Assembly: GCA_015039365.1 (NCBI GenBank)
Contig: WION01000523.1
Span: 1-37,135, forward strand
Reading direction: 5' to 3'
DNA: 37,135 nt
DNA from: Amanita rubescens
Lineage: Eukaryota > Basidiomycota > Agaricomycetes > Agaricales > Amanitaceae
Part shown: positions 1 to 11,042 of the stretch, piece by piece
How positions within the stretch are numbered: position 1 is the stretch's first letter
Layout of the letters: every line of letters starts with the position of its first letter
Notes under the pieces: generated by a model
Database searches by the model: none
The model's input: only the letters and a program-made list of their open reading frames with translations
What the model was told of the DNA's origin: nothing
Made by a program: the position numbers and the translations under genes

Positions 1-22
1 TCCTCCGTTACTTCCACTACAT

Positions 23-1207
23 TCATGCCTTGTTTGCCTCCCGACGATGGAACGGACTTGTTTTGCCTTCTGACATCTCAATCATCAACCTAGCACGTCG
101 TCTCGGTCCATCGTTCCCTCTTTGATGCATATCTTGTTGATGTCCACCACCACCACCACCACCACCACCACTTCTTCTCTGAACTGACACGTTCGATCCG
201 GGGTTTTCATCTTCTCCATGATGCCCATCGCCTCCAACACCGCCAGGACCAGGTGGCGCATGCTTCCCAAAAACGCCCGCCAAGAATTTGACAATCCGAT
301 TAATCGTATCTTCTTGCTTTTGATGCTTTTCTCTAGCCAATAACGCATCCTGCCAGAGCATTTCATTCGACCGTTTAAGCTCCCGAAGTTCTGAACTTAT
401 TGCCCCTTGATGCCTCTGGATCGCCGAGATACCCTGCACGATGGAATGAATGTCCAGAATCTGGGAATTGTTGAGAGCTGACATGCTGCTTGACCCTGCG
501 CCGGATGCACCCATAGCGGTGGCAGCTGCATTAGGAGACCCGGTACCAGCGATGGTGCTCGCGCCTGCGCCTTGCGCACCAACGCCCATGACGGTATTGC
601 CGTTCACATCTGCTAGGAATCCGGCCGCGGTCGCCGCGGCCGCAGCTGCAGCGACCTCCTCCATCTGTTGCTGCATCTGTATCTGCTGTTGCGAGTTCCC
701 TTTCTTTCGGTGGATGAGATAGAGAAGGTCTGCCTGACCTCGATGAAAATTGGCGTGGCCAAAATTCCAAAAGTCAGTTTCAGAACCGGATCGGAGAACG
801 CCTTGTTGGAGGTGAGGGATTTTATGAAAACCGTACATGTTGAGCTGGCGAACAAAGGAAGAAAAGTTCTGGTGCTTGAACCATTTGCCTAGGACTTCTC
901 GTGCAAAGCGTTCGTGGTCGAGGACTAGTGGGGGGGAGAAGAGTGGCAATAAGTAAAAAGGAGAGAGAAAAAACGCAAATAAAAAGAAAAAGACGAATAT
1001 GGAATAGGTGAGGGTGTACTGACCGAAAAACGAATCACCGGAGTCTGACCAACGTATGAGGGCGACGTTCTGAGGGTCATTAACCATCTCGTAAAGCTTC
1101 TTGAGGAAAGCTGGGACGGGTCGTGGCTGTTGAGCGGCATGTTGTGATGGTGTGGAAGGAAGACGATGGTGAGTGCGAGAAAGAGCGACCTGGTGATCAG
1201 TCGCCAT
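23..1207 (-). CDS. HSF-type heat shock transcription factor
   Basis: This is a DNA-binding regulator of the heat shock factor family, acting in the nucleus on nGAAn-type elements. The HSF winged-helix domain covers about residues 32-135, with the family core FKHQNFSSFVRQLNMYGFHK followed by DFWNFGHANFHRGQ. After a Gln- and Ala-rich stretch comes a heptad region near residues 225-290 ending DTINRIVKFLAGVFG, which fits the HR-A/B trimerisation coil. A poly-Gly tract lies near the C-terminus. One intron, 925-1023 (99 nt, donor GTCAGT, acceptor CTAG), splits the domain at SFF|VLDHERF. It contains no stop, so unspliced RNA stays open. The ATG at 1207 is preferred because the frame upstream has only GTG. 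The spliced product is 361 aa. It could be Hsf1 or a related Sfl1-like factor; the family is certain, the orthology is not. The CoaE gene lies 78 bp upstream on the same strand. Confidence 0.92.
   Translation of the reverse strand: MATDHQVALSRTHHRLPSTPSQHAAQQPRPVPAFLKKLYEMVNDPQNVALIRWSDSGDSFFGQYTLTYSIFVFFFLFAFFLSPFYLLPLFSPPLVLDHERFAREVLGKWFKHQNFSSFVRQLNMYGFHKIPHLQQGVLRSGSETDFWNFGHANFHRGQADLLYLIHRKKGNSQQQIQMQQQMEEVAAAAAAATAAGFLADVNGNTVMGVGAQGAGASTIAGTGSPNAAATAMGASGAGSSSMSALNNSQILDIHSIVQGISAIQRHQGAISSELRELKRSNEMLWQDALLAREKHQKQEDTINRIVKFLAGVFGKHAPPGPGGVGGDGHHGEDENPGSNVSVQRRSGGGGGGGGGHQQDMHQRGNDGPRRRARLMIEMSEGKTSPFHRREANKA
144..170. repeat. (CCA)9 microsatellite in the HSF coding region
   Basis: Nine perfect CCA triplets on the plus strand. 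On the coding strand they read as GGT and give the poly-Gly run near the HSF C-terminus. The length is likely to vary between strains. Confidence 0.9.
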
Positions 1208-1285
1208 CACTCGAGAACGTTCCACCACACAGTTTGGCGGACGAGGGGCGCTGCAGTAAATACAACCAAATAACTTTATCTTATC

Positions 1286-1998
1286 TTATCTCCTTTGCTT
1301 CTTCTCAACATACTCTGCTACTCTCCTCTCAAGATCTTCTACACTTCCACTGTTATCCAACACAACATTTGCATACTTCACCTTTTCTTCGATTCCCATC
1401 TGTGCTCCAATTCGAGCACGTGCACCTTCCTCACTGCTCCCATCCCGCTTCATCAACCGCTCCAACTGCACTTCCGCCGGGCTACGTGACCCCACGTCAG
1501 TCAGATCACAACAACATCCCACCGCACGCACCAGTACACAACCACAACTTCCCCAACCCACCGCCAAATCCCACTCTCGACCAACAACGGCACATCCAAC
1601 ACAACCCACGACTCCCCTCTCCACCAACACCAAAACACCTCTTTCAACATCTCCCACCTCACCTCAGGGTGCACAATCCCATTCAACACCCGTCTCTTCT
1701 CTTCATTCTCAAACACAATCTCCCCAACTTTCTTTCGGTCTATTCTTCCACTCCCGTCCTGCGAGACGACTTGTTCCCCAAACGCCGCTACGATTTTCTT
1801 ATATGCACGCGTACCAGGCTCATAAACTCGATGTGCCAAAGTGTCAGCGTCGATGATAGGGACGTGGTACTCGTCTCGGAGAAGTCGTGAGACAGTCGAC
1901 TTGCCCGTGGATATTCCGCCCGTGAGGCCTACAACTGCTGCAGAGATCAAAAACGAGATCTTTTATGGCGGGTGAGAACGAGAATGCATACCGCGCAT
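1286..1998 (-). CDS. CAB5: dephospho-CoA kinase (CoaE/Cab5 family)
   Basis: This enzyme phosphorylates the 3'-hydroxyl of dephospho-CoA with ATP, the last step of coenzyme A synthesis. The P-loop is GGISTGKST at residues 9-17. The family motifs IIDADTLAHRVYEPG and RIDRKKVGEIVF, a lid-region QLERLMKRDG, and a C-terminal VVLDNSGSVEDL all follow. No ATG precedes the P-loop in its own frame. The gene model that works has three exons: 1992-1998 (only ATGCGCG), 1538-1937 and 1286-1481. The introns are 1938-1991 (54 nt, donor GTATGC, acceptor CTGCAG) and 1482-1537 (56 nt, donor GTACTG, acceptor GTAG). This gives MRAVVGLTGG at the start and 200 aa in total, the usual size for a single-domain CoaE. 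It sits in tandem with the HSF gene, transcribed the same way. Confidence 0.92.
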
Positions 1999-2130
1999 GT
2001 ATGGGCGTGAATGAGAATTAGAGTACGAACCGGTTGTTGACGTGTGTTGAGTCCGAGTGCCGGGTACGCAAAAGTTACCGGATCGAATGTACTCTCTATC
2101 TTATCTCATTTCCAAGGCGAATGGGGTATA
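1999..2130. other. intergenic upstream of CoaE
   Basis: This is the CoaE upstream region on the minus strand. I see no clear TATA box. The strings TATCTTATCTCAT here and TATCTTATCTTATC near 1278 are similar short pyrimidine-rich repeats. No gene was found. Confidence 0.5.
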
Positions 2131-3900
2131 GATTGAAGCAATAATATAAATAGAAAGTAAACGAGAGAAAAGTATGATACACTCGTTCATCAGCAAAGAA
2201 TAGTTCGCTTGCGTTGTAAACGTTGCGTGTGCTTCACTTTCGGCACCCAAATCTTTTGAAACTTCCACTTGATAGACTTCCATACCGAATCGTTACCGCA
2301 ATCAGTGAGCAGTAGTGCCAGCATGAACCCATTATCTCGTTCTTGGACCAAGACAAGAGTTTTCTCAACCACTTTTTATACAGCCGAGACTCGAGTTCAA
2401 GTTGCTTTTTTGGGACGCAATCGATCGAGGGGGACGGCATAGACTCCAAGGTAGCAGGCTCAGCGCATTCGACTAGAGGTTCCAGGATAGGTTGGAACGG
2501 TGCAGGCCTTGCAAAATCGATACAAAGCTCCGCTGTTGCGAATCGGAGAAGCCTTGGTACAGGCGATTCAGGGACAACGTTAGACTCTACCGCAGCTTCG
2601 GGGACGCAATACTCCACTTGCACAGACATAGGTTCAGGAACATGGTCAGATTCAACACGGCGGAGCAGCGAAGATCCCGAGTAAACCGACGGCAACATCG
2701 GAATGTGGGGTTCCGGGGTAGATATCGTCGGAAAGTGCGCTTTAACCTCATTGACTGGAAGAGCATCGTCGTTGTCGTTGTCGTTGTCGATCTCGAGAGT
2801 CCACAGTTCCTCCCCCTCATCTATCTCATCGTCCAGTTCAGAAGAGAAGAGATGGCCAAAAGAGTCCTCGGGGGAAGCTTTGTTGAGGATTAGAAGGGAC
2901 CAAGTTCAAAGATTCTTCGTTAGTATCTCGTTCAGGGTTAGGGGAACCATAGTCCAAAGTGTCCTTGATATCGTTGCGTTGCAGGTTGGGAGACGTATAG
3001 ACAAAGTCGGGAAGAATGGCCTCTTCGTCCTCATTAGGCGCCCTTCCGGGAATAAAATATTCGATTGTACCCCAGTCCTCGAAGAAATGATGTCCTTTGA
3101 CAAAGTCCGGAACCCAAGGAGGCAGCACAGTCCTATTTCTCATAGCTTCTCAGTCCCTGCGAGCATTATCAGCAAATAGCGCTCATTTCAGTAACGAACG
3201 CGTACACTCCAGCAAAGTAAGGGTGAGACGTCATGTCGATTCCAATCCGAAGCCGCTCAGCCGGATCCTTCTTCAGCATCTGGTAAAGGAAGTCTTTGCA
3301 TTCGTCGCTAATGTCGTCTTCAGGCGCAAACTCAATATCATCTTCAAGAATTTGACTTGCAACGTCTTCTTCGTAATCCCAAGGGTGCCCGCATATTTCA
3401 GTTTCAAAAGATGAGATAAATGTTTGGACGACTTACTCTGCCGGTAACCATCGCATACAGAGTAACGCCCGCAGATCAATAGTCCACGCCAAAAGAATAA
3501 TAATCGTGACGGATGATTTCAGGTGCCATCTCCATCTCTGATCCACACCAATCTTTAGAAACGAAGGTCAATTCCTTAGGTGACCGACGCGGGGCTTCAA
3601 AAACGTTGTCGTCCGTTTTGAAGGGCCAGTAAGGCTGGTAAGACCGTTCAGCGATTGTCGGATTGGAGCCAAAGTCTTTCGCGAGGCCAAAATCAGCTAG
3701 GACAATATGACCATCGGAACGAATAAGGACGTTGGCCGCTTTGATGTCTCTGTGAACGATACCACGCTTGTGTAATTCTTCCAAAGCAATGATCTTAAAA
3801 CCGATTAGAACGCCAAAATTCCGAATTGAAAACGTCATCGCTCACCATTGTAAAAACGCGCTCTATCAGCCGGGAACTTGTCGCATCTGATAATTTCGCT
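2131..3900. repeat. segmental duplication, copy A (C-terminal kinase half)
   Basis: This copy matches 9314-11042 in the same orientation at high identity. The shared left edge is GATTGAAGCAATAATATAAA; the shared right edge is GATAATTTCGCT, where copy A runs into CTCTGTCTG and copy B into GTTGCGCCC. Differences are mostly transitions, many at CpG, plus small indels. Copy A has about 48 nt (near 2419-2467) missing from copy B, and copy B has 8 nt in the kinase domain missing from copy A. Confidence 0.9.
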
Positions 3901-5238
3901 CTCTGTCTGTAGGATAGTACATCTGCACCGAAGATTAGATAATCCAAAGAAAACGGCAAAGCCAGACTCACCATAGCAAGATAAATATTGTTCGTATCAT
4001 GCCAGCTTGCTTCGAGCTGGACAAACCAATCCGAGCGATCTTCTTCTCCTCGATAAGTATTTGCGCCATGAGCGGATGGTCCCATACGCCTGCAACCTTT
4101 CGGATTACCTTGAGAGCAACATTCTTGCTGGAGGTATTGTCCCTCGCGAGATAGACCTGTCCACTCGAACCTTTGCTGATGAACTCGAGCAGTTCAAAAT
4201 CCCGGATATTCACGACGCGAGGCTCGGAAAAAGAGACCCTAGATACACCCGACGTTGGAGACAAAAAGAGAAGGGGTGGAGCAAATAAGCGAAGGAGTGC
4301 AAAGCGAGGCAGAGATGATCGAAGAGTCTTCAAAAACCGGAGTGCTCGGAAGCAGGGGAGTACGAGGAATAACGGCGAGGTCCTTAGCCACGTCCAAAGG
4401 CTCGAGAACTGGCGGTGCTACAAAGACTGGGTTTTGCGTGGAACCCATTATGTCGTGGATGGCTTGGGTGAAGGAAACAGAAGAAATTTGTAGGGTGGAG
4501 AGTTGCAGAACGGTTCCAAGTCCGTACTTCGTGAAGCGGCCAACGTCAAGCGTTTCTGGTTCGTGATAGGCATCATTGAGGGCTTCGAGATATGAGGTCT
4601 CATTGGCCTAGATGGATTGGCAAAATGTCAGAAATGCGGACCGAGGAATGCAAGAACTGGTGGCCGACCTCATCCTCGACAGCTGCGTCCGACTTGACCG
4701 ACGAGAATACCTCGTCAACGGATTTGCAAGCCTTAACTTGCTTGATCTATATGAATTGTCATGAGCCACACAGAGCGGACAGAATTCGCCATGATGACGT
4801 ACCTTCTTGCTTCGAAGAATAAAGTCTGTAACAGACCGCTTGATGTGAAGGAACGACACCTGTATAAACTTGAAGAAAATCAGGAACAGGCATAGAATTT
4901 CGATACGGCAATAAGCCCACCTGATAGGTCAGCGATTATACCTGCATCGATTGCAACTGGTTGATTTCCTAGTACATGAGAGATCCTACGACGGGTATTG
5001 AGGAATTGGTCGCGAGCAGGGAGAAAAAATTGAGAATCCCAAATTGGGGGCGGGTTTATGTATGGATAGGTTGCGGCTGACATGGCTAACATAAGTTGGA
5101 GCCAAAGGTCAGCCACAGAGCCTGCTCACGTTTCGCCGTTCTTGCCACAGCCACATCGAGAGCTGCTATATAGAAGTGAGAAGCAAGACGATCTTCTCGT
5201 CGTTGCTCTCCACTCCTCTTCTTGTCCGGTTTCGGAAA
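2234..5238 (-). pseudogene. Ser/Thr protein kinase, AGC-like, broken (copy A)
   Basis: This is a full kinase gene layout with several lesions. The N-terminal region reads through consistent introns (5086-5129, 4860-4906, 4747-4802, 4608-4668) with exons carrying SAATYPYINPPPIWDSQFF, SFLHIKRSVTDFILRSKK and SYLEALNDAYHEPETLD, then a Ser/Pro-rich linker. The catalytic domain shows the G-loop FISKGSSGQVYLARD, VALKVIRK, HRDIKAANVLI, DFGLAKDFG, MAPEII and a C-lobe HPWDYEED...CKDFLYQMLKKDPAERL. Lesions: a frame change between the linker and the G-loop that could also be an intron; a frame change between IEEKKIAR and SDWFVQLEASWHD; 8 nt missing after FPADRARFY relative to copy B; and TGA where copy B has TGG in DYWSAGVTLYAMVTGR (plus strand near 3478). 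A long acidic C-terminal tail ends at 2234. The substrate is unknown. The 5' end of the gene is not resolved. Confidence 0.78.
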
Positions 5239-5426
5239 TTAGTTCCGAGTTCCTTTGTCTTGTTAATGCAATAGTGTCGGGTAAACGATGCCTGCTGCAC
5301 TGTGCTGTTGACAGGTCTTTCGAGGTCTTCTCGTCATGTCCGTCCCTCAACAGCGTCATCGGTCAAAACCTCAACTGATTCGACCTTTCCCTTCCCATGT
5401 ACAACGTTCTACGAGGCCACACTTGG

Positions 5427-5678
5427 TTAGCCCGACCTCCCGTCCTTGTCCAGCATCTTTTGAGTGGCGAGAGAAGATGATGCTGTGATCGTTGTAGTAA
5501 CGGAAGTACTAGAGGTCGCGGTAGAAGCGAAGGGAGTAAGGGTAGACGTAACAGAGTTGTTACAACCGCTCTATCGACAACAGCAGTTGTTGTTAAAATT
5601 TGACATGCAGTAGCGTTCCATTATGCACGACGGAGGTGGTTGAATGGTTGACGGGTCCGACTCGGCCACTGCAGCCAT
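5427..5678 (-). pseudogene. Ser/Thr-rich ORF with an internal TAG
   Basis: From an ATG at 5678 the minus strand reads MAAVAESDPSTIQPPPSC and on through an Asn/Cys-rich stretch to a TAG. It then continues in the same frame as a Ser/Thr-rich segment (SVTSTLTPFASTATSSTSVT) to a TAA at 5427. Such composition is common in fungal surface or secreted proteins, but no signal peptide or domain is visible. It may be an exon of a larger broken gene or a chance ORF. Confidence 0.25.
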
Positions 5679-6724
5679 GACCTGCGGTATGCCATTTCTT
5701 CTGTATTTGTTTTCACTTTCCTTTTTTCCGTCATTGGCAGTGAAGGAGGAGGTAATGCTCGAACTTTTAATGCCCGCTGAACGACACCTGGTGGCTCCAT
5801 ATAGCCCGTGATGATTGTGTGCGCCGGCGTCCGCAGCTGCTTATTTGGATTATTCGAGTGTAACATTGAAAATCGGCAGTGGGACAACGAAGGCGAAGAT
5901 GAGAGGCTAGAGATAGGGACAGTGCTTGTTGTAGTTGGCACTTGGAGAGCCAATAATGTGTGTTGTGTCTAGATATGTAAGGGCGACATGGGGCACACGG
6001 AACTGCCACTGCTAGAGGATATGTTGAGATACGGATGTGGCGCGCGTAGTGAGAGGATGGGTTATAGCTTGAACCTGTTGCCATTGTGGTTGCCTGCCAC
6101 GCTGGAATGGATATGGTAGCAAGTAGACCTGATGGGTAGAGCAGCCTGATGAGGATGAGCCGGGCTGAGATACCAAAAATCTAGCGAATAGAGGTATGAC
6201 TGGGCATTGGGCCATGGGTTGAGTATGGTGCGATACTTGTCGTTAATGTAGGCCGCGTCTCGCCTTTTGCATAACCTAAATGTCTAGGTTGGCATATCTC
6301 CGATGACAAATGGTTCTGTGCACAGCGTAAATTCTCTAACTCGAATGAAGAGAGAAGCACTCAACTGATAGTACAAGCAAACGGCGCATTGAAGCCATGC
6401 CAAACAAACAGCTTTTTCCACCTTCCCATCGAAGCACACAAGACTTGGTTACGACAGAAGTCAACCCCACGAGTACGACAACAAAATGGAAGGGACGCGT
6501 ACGACCCAACCAAAGAAAATGCTGGCAGGCATGTGTACGTATTACAGTGTACACCCTTACTTCCCTGAGCGGCGACACCAATCCTGGCTACACAATTAAT
6601 TGGAAAGCCTTTGTCACATTCATCAGGGTTGTTCTCTAGTGTAAAGTGCTGTTCCGAGAGGGTCCTGCCTGGCGACGTGTTTACCTAAAGAACAGAATCG
6701 ATTTTTACAATCGTGTTATAAACC
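5679..6724. other. about 1 kb without a convincing gene
   Basis: Several overlapping minus-strand frames of 67-110 codons lie between 5620 and 6215 and one plus-strand frame at 6397-6639. None shows a known domain, consistent splice sites or clear coding bias. The ATG ORF at 6012-6215 on the minus strand is Gln/Ser/Pro-rich and is the best of them, still weak. Confidence 0.4.
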
Positions 6725-6808
6725 AAATTATCCGCCTGTGCCTGGACACTTGGGACCATCGATTTCGACACGCATTCCGATTCCACTGGGCACAAAACAT
6801 ATAATTTC

Positions 6809-7012
6809 AAGCCGTACGCAGTTAAGGGCGCATTGACAGACGAAATGTATGGTACACAAGAAGATACTGCCCGCGAAAAGGGAGGCGAACCGGCGGACAG
6901 TGGTAAACTTGAGCCGTACACAGTTAAAGGCATATCGACCGACAAGAAGTTCACTACACATGAAGATACTATCCACGACAAAGGAGGCGAACCAGCTGAC
7001 GGTGTTCACCGC
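6809..7012. repeat. two-unit 102-bp in-frame tandem repeat
   Basis: Unit one starts at 6809 and unit two at 6911, period 102 nt or 34 codons. Both encode a version of PYAVKG...EDTAREKGGEPAD, the second as PYTVKG...EDTIHDKGGEPAD. The repeat lies in the acidic N-terminal part of the FunK1-like ORF. Confidence 0.85.
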
Positions 7013-8137
7013 GCTGACGAAGACCAAAATCATGATGCAGGTCAGGGCCCAGACAAGGAGAGTTCAGAGGATGGCGAAATGGAAGGAGGCGCAACGGTTG
7101 AAGAGGACTTGACAATTCTCTTGACTTCGGACGAGGGCTATAACTCAAGCCGCCCGGAGACACCACCCACCTCTGAACCATACACAGACCCATCATCGTT
7201 GGCAATATCGGAAACTGCATCATTACCTGGGGATACAAACACGTCAACGGGCGCTGGGTCTCCTCCTCATTTACCGCGACCTGATTTTCCAGAGCAAGCC
7301 ATTGTCAACATTAACCGGAGCCGCACGAGGATAACAATGTGCCCTGTTGGCGAGCCAATCGTGGCATTCAAGTCTACGAGGGAACTCGTGGAGGTCATTC
7401 GGGACGCCATAAAAGGTGCATTCCTTCAGTATTACCTATTCTTCTTCAGCTTATTGGTCAACGAACGAACATAGGGCACAAAGCGCTTATGGATTGTGGT
7501 CTGCTCCACGGGGATATTAGTGCAAGCAATATTTTACTAGCCACAAACGAGGAGTACAAGGGAATCATTCACGACTTGGATTATAGCAACAATTTGCCAA
7601 AGTGGGACAAGTTTTCAGGCGGCCCATCCGAAATTCCTAAATATACAGTAAGCCGATACATAGCAGTAAACGTGTTGATAAAGCATTCAATCAATAATCT
7701 AGGGAACTTATAAATTCATGGCCAGAGATATCATGGACGGTATGTCGCAAGGGCCGATGCATGACCTCGAATCTTTCTTCTGGTTGCTTGCCTGGGCCTC
7801 TTTTCGTCATGTGAAGAAAAGTTTTGTCGACCACTTCGATATGCCTAAAGCCGCAAAAGCGCGTATGCTAAAATTAGGATGGCTTTGCAAGTTGGTGTTG
7901 ATAGGCTGGAAAGAGATAGAAGTCGAGGAAAACAGGCCGCTTACACAGCTTCTTATTCGGCTTGCTTCCTTATTATTATTCGACTCCCGTGGCATGGGTC
8001 ACGATAACGTGTTGCCTCTCTTCGAGGAAGCGCTCAACAGCGAGTGGCCAGACTACCAGTGTACCTCCTTTGTACCCTCCAAATGTGTTACTGTCCCCCA
8101 TGGGCATCGGAAACCTTTGGCTGGGCATGGGATGTAG
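6845..8137 (+). CDS. FunK1-type fungal protein kinase lacking the N-lobe
   Basis: The C-lobe matches the FunK1 family, expanded in mushroom-forming fungi. Visible motifs are the hinge region MCPVGEPIVAFKSTRELVEV, the catalytic loop LLHGDISASNILL (HGD in place of HRD), the metal-site strand IHDLDYSNN (DLD, as FunK1 rarely keeps DFG), GTYKFMARDIM and the family signature HDLESFFWLLAW. Introns are 7416-7474 (59 nt) and 7648-7702 (55 nt), giving 392 aa from the ATG at 6845. Where an N-lobe with its glycine loop and lysine should be, there is an acidic low-complexity segment with a tandem repeat. The same frame stays open upstream to about 6725 without an ATG. So the gene is either a truncated relic or a pseudokinase. 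It lies between the two broken kinase copies. Substrate and role are unknown. Confidence 0.8.
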
Positions 8138-8739
8138 GGTCCTGGTCCCGTGGCCAGTGGCCGCACTTGAAAACCATGCCAAGAGCGTTCTCTCCTCTGC
8201 GCTCAATACATGTACATGCCCTGTATGCACAATAATCCACTATGATTATAAATTTTGAACGATGAGGTTCACAGGAAGTGGAGAATGTGTGAAGATGTAG
8301 ATGGTACCACAGCCCCAGCCGCGTAGATTGGTATTACAGCGAGTCAATACTAGGAACCATGAACTTAATACTATGCTATTTGTTTTTGTCTCGCACCCAA
8401 TTAAACAAACGGACGGGTAGTATGTATTATATAATACCCAGTTGAAGCTGGCGCTGCATACTATCATTCTCGTATTGCCTCTTTCCCGCCGCGTGGTGCT
8501 CCGAACTTTGGTCCCTTCTCAAATTCGTCTTACTCAAGATCTTTGCCACTTTTACCCCGTCCGCCCAACCACTTGGTTCGTTTTTTTCGCCACTCTCAGT
8601 AACGGTCGCTTACTAACTCGCCTTCAGTCAAAGAACTTGACTCGCAATCAATGACGCTCGCCAAATGAATGGGAAATATCGCCTGGATCGGAAGGCCGGT
8701 TCGTCGTTTGTGTGTCGTCCCCACATTGAATCACTGATG
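8138..8739. other. intergenic, no gene seen
   Basis: This is the 3' side of the FunK1-like gene. Short frames only, with no domain and no usable splice pattern. I see no repeat or RNA gene. Confidence 0.4.
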
Positions 8740-8989
8740 GCTTAGACTGTCAGGGCTCCAGCAAATCCCAGCCTATCATCCTCCTTCCTTTGGATATAAG
8801 ATTCTGCCTCTCGCTTCGGCGGCTATTCCAGACAGTATTTCAGTTCGGGCAGAAGCCTGTTCTGAAGGAACCTTGAATGATGACCTTCGAAAGCGGCGCA
8901 AATCATGTCTTGCGCACACACTAGAAGGTGTAGACGTCGTGTTCGTTGAAGCAGACATCTTGGATGTTGTGGGTGCGAAGGGTACCTGA
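8740..8989 (+). other. open frame of about 80 codons without ATG, orphan
   Basis: The plus strand is open from after a TGA near 8738 to a TGA at 8987-8989, ending RRKSCLAHTLEGVDVVFVEA then DILDVVGAKGT. Its composition looks protein-like but no start codon or family is recognisable. It may be an exon remnant. From 8990 to 9313 I see nothing. Confidence 0.2.
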
Positions 8990-9313
8990 GGAATTTTGAG
9001 AATGTCCTAAAGGCGCGTTCGGCGCGACCAAGCGCGTAAGAGACTTATCACATACTGGGCTCCCGTATCGACATTTTCGTTTCTAACATTTACATTGCTC
9101 GTGGTATTTGTGAGAAAAAGGCAGGACACAATTTTCCTGTAACAATTTTCCGAATGCTATGCAAAACTATCTATCGTGTTTACGGGATATCACACCAAGA
9201 GTCAAACACCGAAGCATGTACGTTTCTCGTGGTGTCCTACGTCGTGCCATTGACATTGTTACTTTTAGCAGTGCGAATGGCGGATGTGCCAGTTGGCGTT
9301 GTGCGATACGCAT

Positions 9314-11042
9314 GATTGAAGCAATAATATAAATAGAAAGTAAACTAGAGAAAAAAGTTAAAAAAAAGCATGACACATCGTAACCACTCGTTCATCAGCA
9401 AAGAATAGTTCGCTTGGGTTGTAAACATTGCGCGTGCTTCACTTTTGGCACCCAAATCTTTTGAAACGTTCACCATACTGAATCGTTACCGCAACCAGTG
9501 GGTGGCAGTGTCAGCTCAGACCTGTTGTCTCGTTTCTTGGACCAAGGCAGGAGTTTTCTCAACCACGTCATAACCTTTTTATACAGCGAAATCGCACGAG
9601 ACTCGAGTTCAAGTCGCTCTTTTGGGACGCAATTGACTAGAGGTTCCAGGATAGGTTGGAACGGTGCAGGTCTTGCAAAATCGACAGAAAGCGCTACTGA
9701 GGGCGGCGTTGCGAATCGGAGAAGCCCCGGTACATGCGATTCAGGGACAGCGTTAGACTCTACCGCAGATTCGGAACGCAGGACTCCACCTGCACAGACA
9801 TGGGTTCAGGAACGTGGTCAGATTCAACAAGACAGAGCAGCGAAGATCCCGAATGAACCGACGGCAACATCGGAATGTGGGGTTCCAGGGTAGATATCGC
9901 CGGAAAGCGTGCTTTAACCTCATTGACAGGGAGAGCATCGTCGTTGTCGTTGTCGTCAATCTCGAGAGTCCACAGCTCCTCCTCGTCTATGTCATCTGGT
10001 TCAGAAGCGAAGAGATGACCAAAGGAGTCCTCGGGGAAGCTTTGTTGAGGATTAGAAGGGATCGAGTTCAAAGATTCTTCGTTGGCATCCCGTTTAGGGT
10101 TAGGGGAATCACAGTCCAAAGTGTCCTTGATGTCGTTGCATTGCAGGTTGGGAGACGTATAGACAAAGTCGAGGAGAATGACCTCTTCGTCCTCGTTAGG
10201 CGCCCTTCCCGGGATAAAATACTCGATTGTACCCCAGTCTTCAAAGAAATGGTGTCCCTTAACAAAGTCCGGAACCCAAGGAGGTAGCACAGTCTTATTT
10301 CTCATAGCTTCCCAGTCCCTGCGAGCATTTTCAGCAAATAGCGCTCGTTTCAGTAAGGAACGCATACACTCCAGCAAAGTGAGAATCATGTCGATTCCAA
10401 TTCTGAGCCATTCGGCCGGGTCCTTCTTCAACATCTAATAAAGGAAATTCGTTAACGTCGTCTTCAGGCGCGAACTGAATATTATCTTCAAGATTTTGGC
10501 TTGCAACGTCTCCTTCGTAATCCCAGGGGTGCTGAGCCCGCAGATTTTAGTTTCAAAAGATGAGATAAATGATTGGACGACTTACTCTACCAGTAACCAT
10601 AGCATACAGAGTAACGCCCGCAGACCAATAGTCCACGCCAAAAGAGTAATAATTGCGGCGGAGGATTTTCCATCTCCTACCCGCACCACTTTAGAAACGA
10701 AGGTCAATCCTTAGGTGACCGACGCGGGGCTTCAAAAACGTTGTCGTCCGTCTTGAAGGGCCAGTAAGGCTAGTAAGACCGTTCGGCGACTGTCGGCTTG
10801 GAGCCAAAGTCCTTCGCGAGGCCAAAATCAGCTAGGACAATATGACCATCGGAACGAATAAGGACGTTGGCCGCTTTGATGTCTTTGTGAATAATCCCTC
10901 GCTTGTGTAATTCCTCCAACGCAATTATCTTCAAACCAATTAGAACGCCAAAATCCGAATTAAGAATGTTATCGCTCACCATTTCAACCATGTAGAAACG
11001 CGCTCTATCAGCCGGGAACTTGTCGCATCTGATAATTTCGCT
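9314..11042. repeat. segmental duplication, copy B
   Basis: Direct repeat of 2131-3900, about 7.2 kb away in the same orientation. It carries the 3' flank and C-terminal half of the kinase gene and stops inside the exon before FPADRARFY, so the G-loop and helix C were not copied or have been lost. Confidence 0.9.

Noticed and set aside
1123..1890. 255-codon plus-strand ORF opposite HSF and CoaE
   Set aside because: It is the complement of two well-supported minus-strand genes, has no family and crosses their intergenic spacer.
1938..1950. CoaE start at the TTG near 1950
   Set aside because: TTG is not a normal start in fungi, and the spliced ATG at 1998 gives the expected N-terminus.
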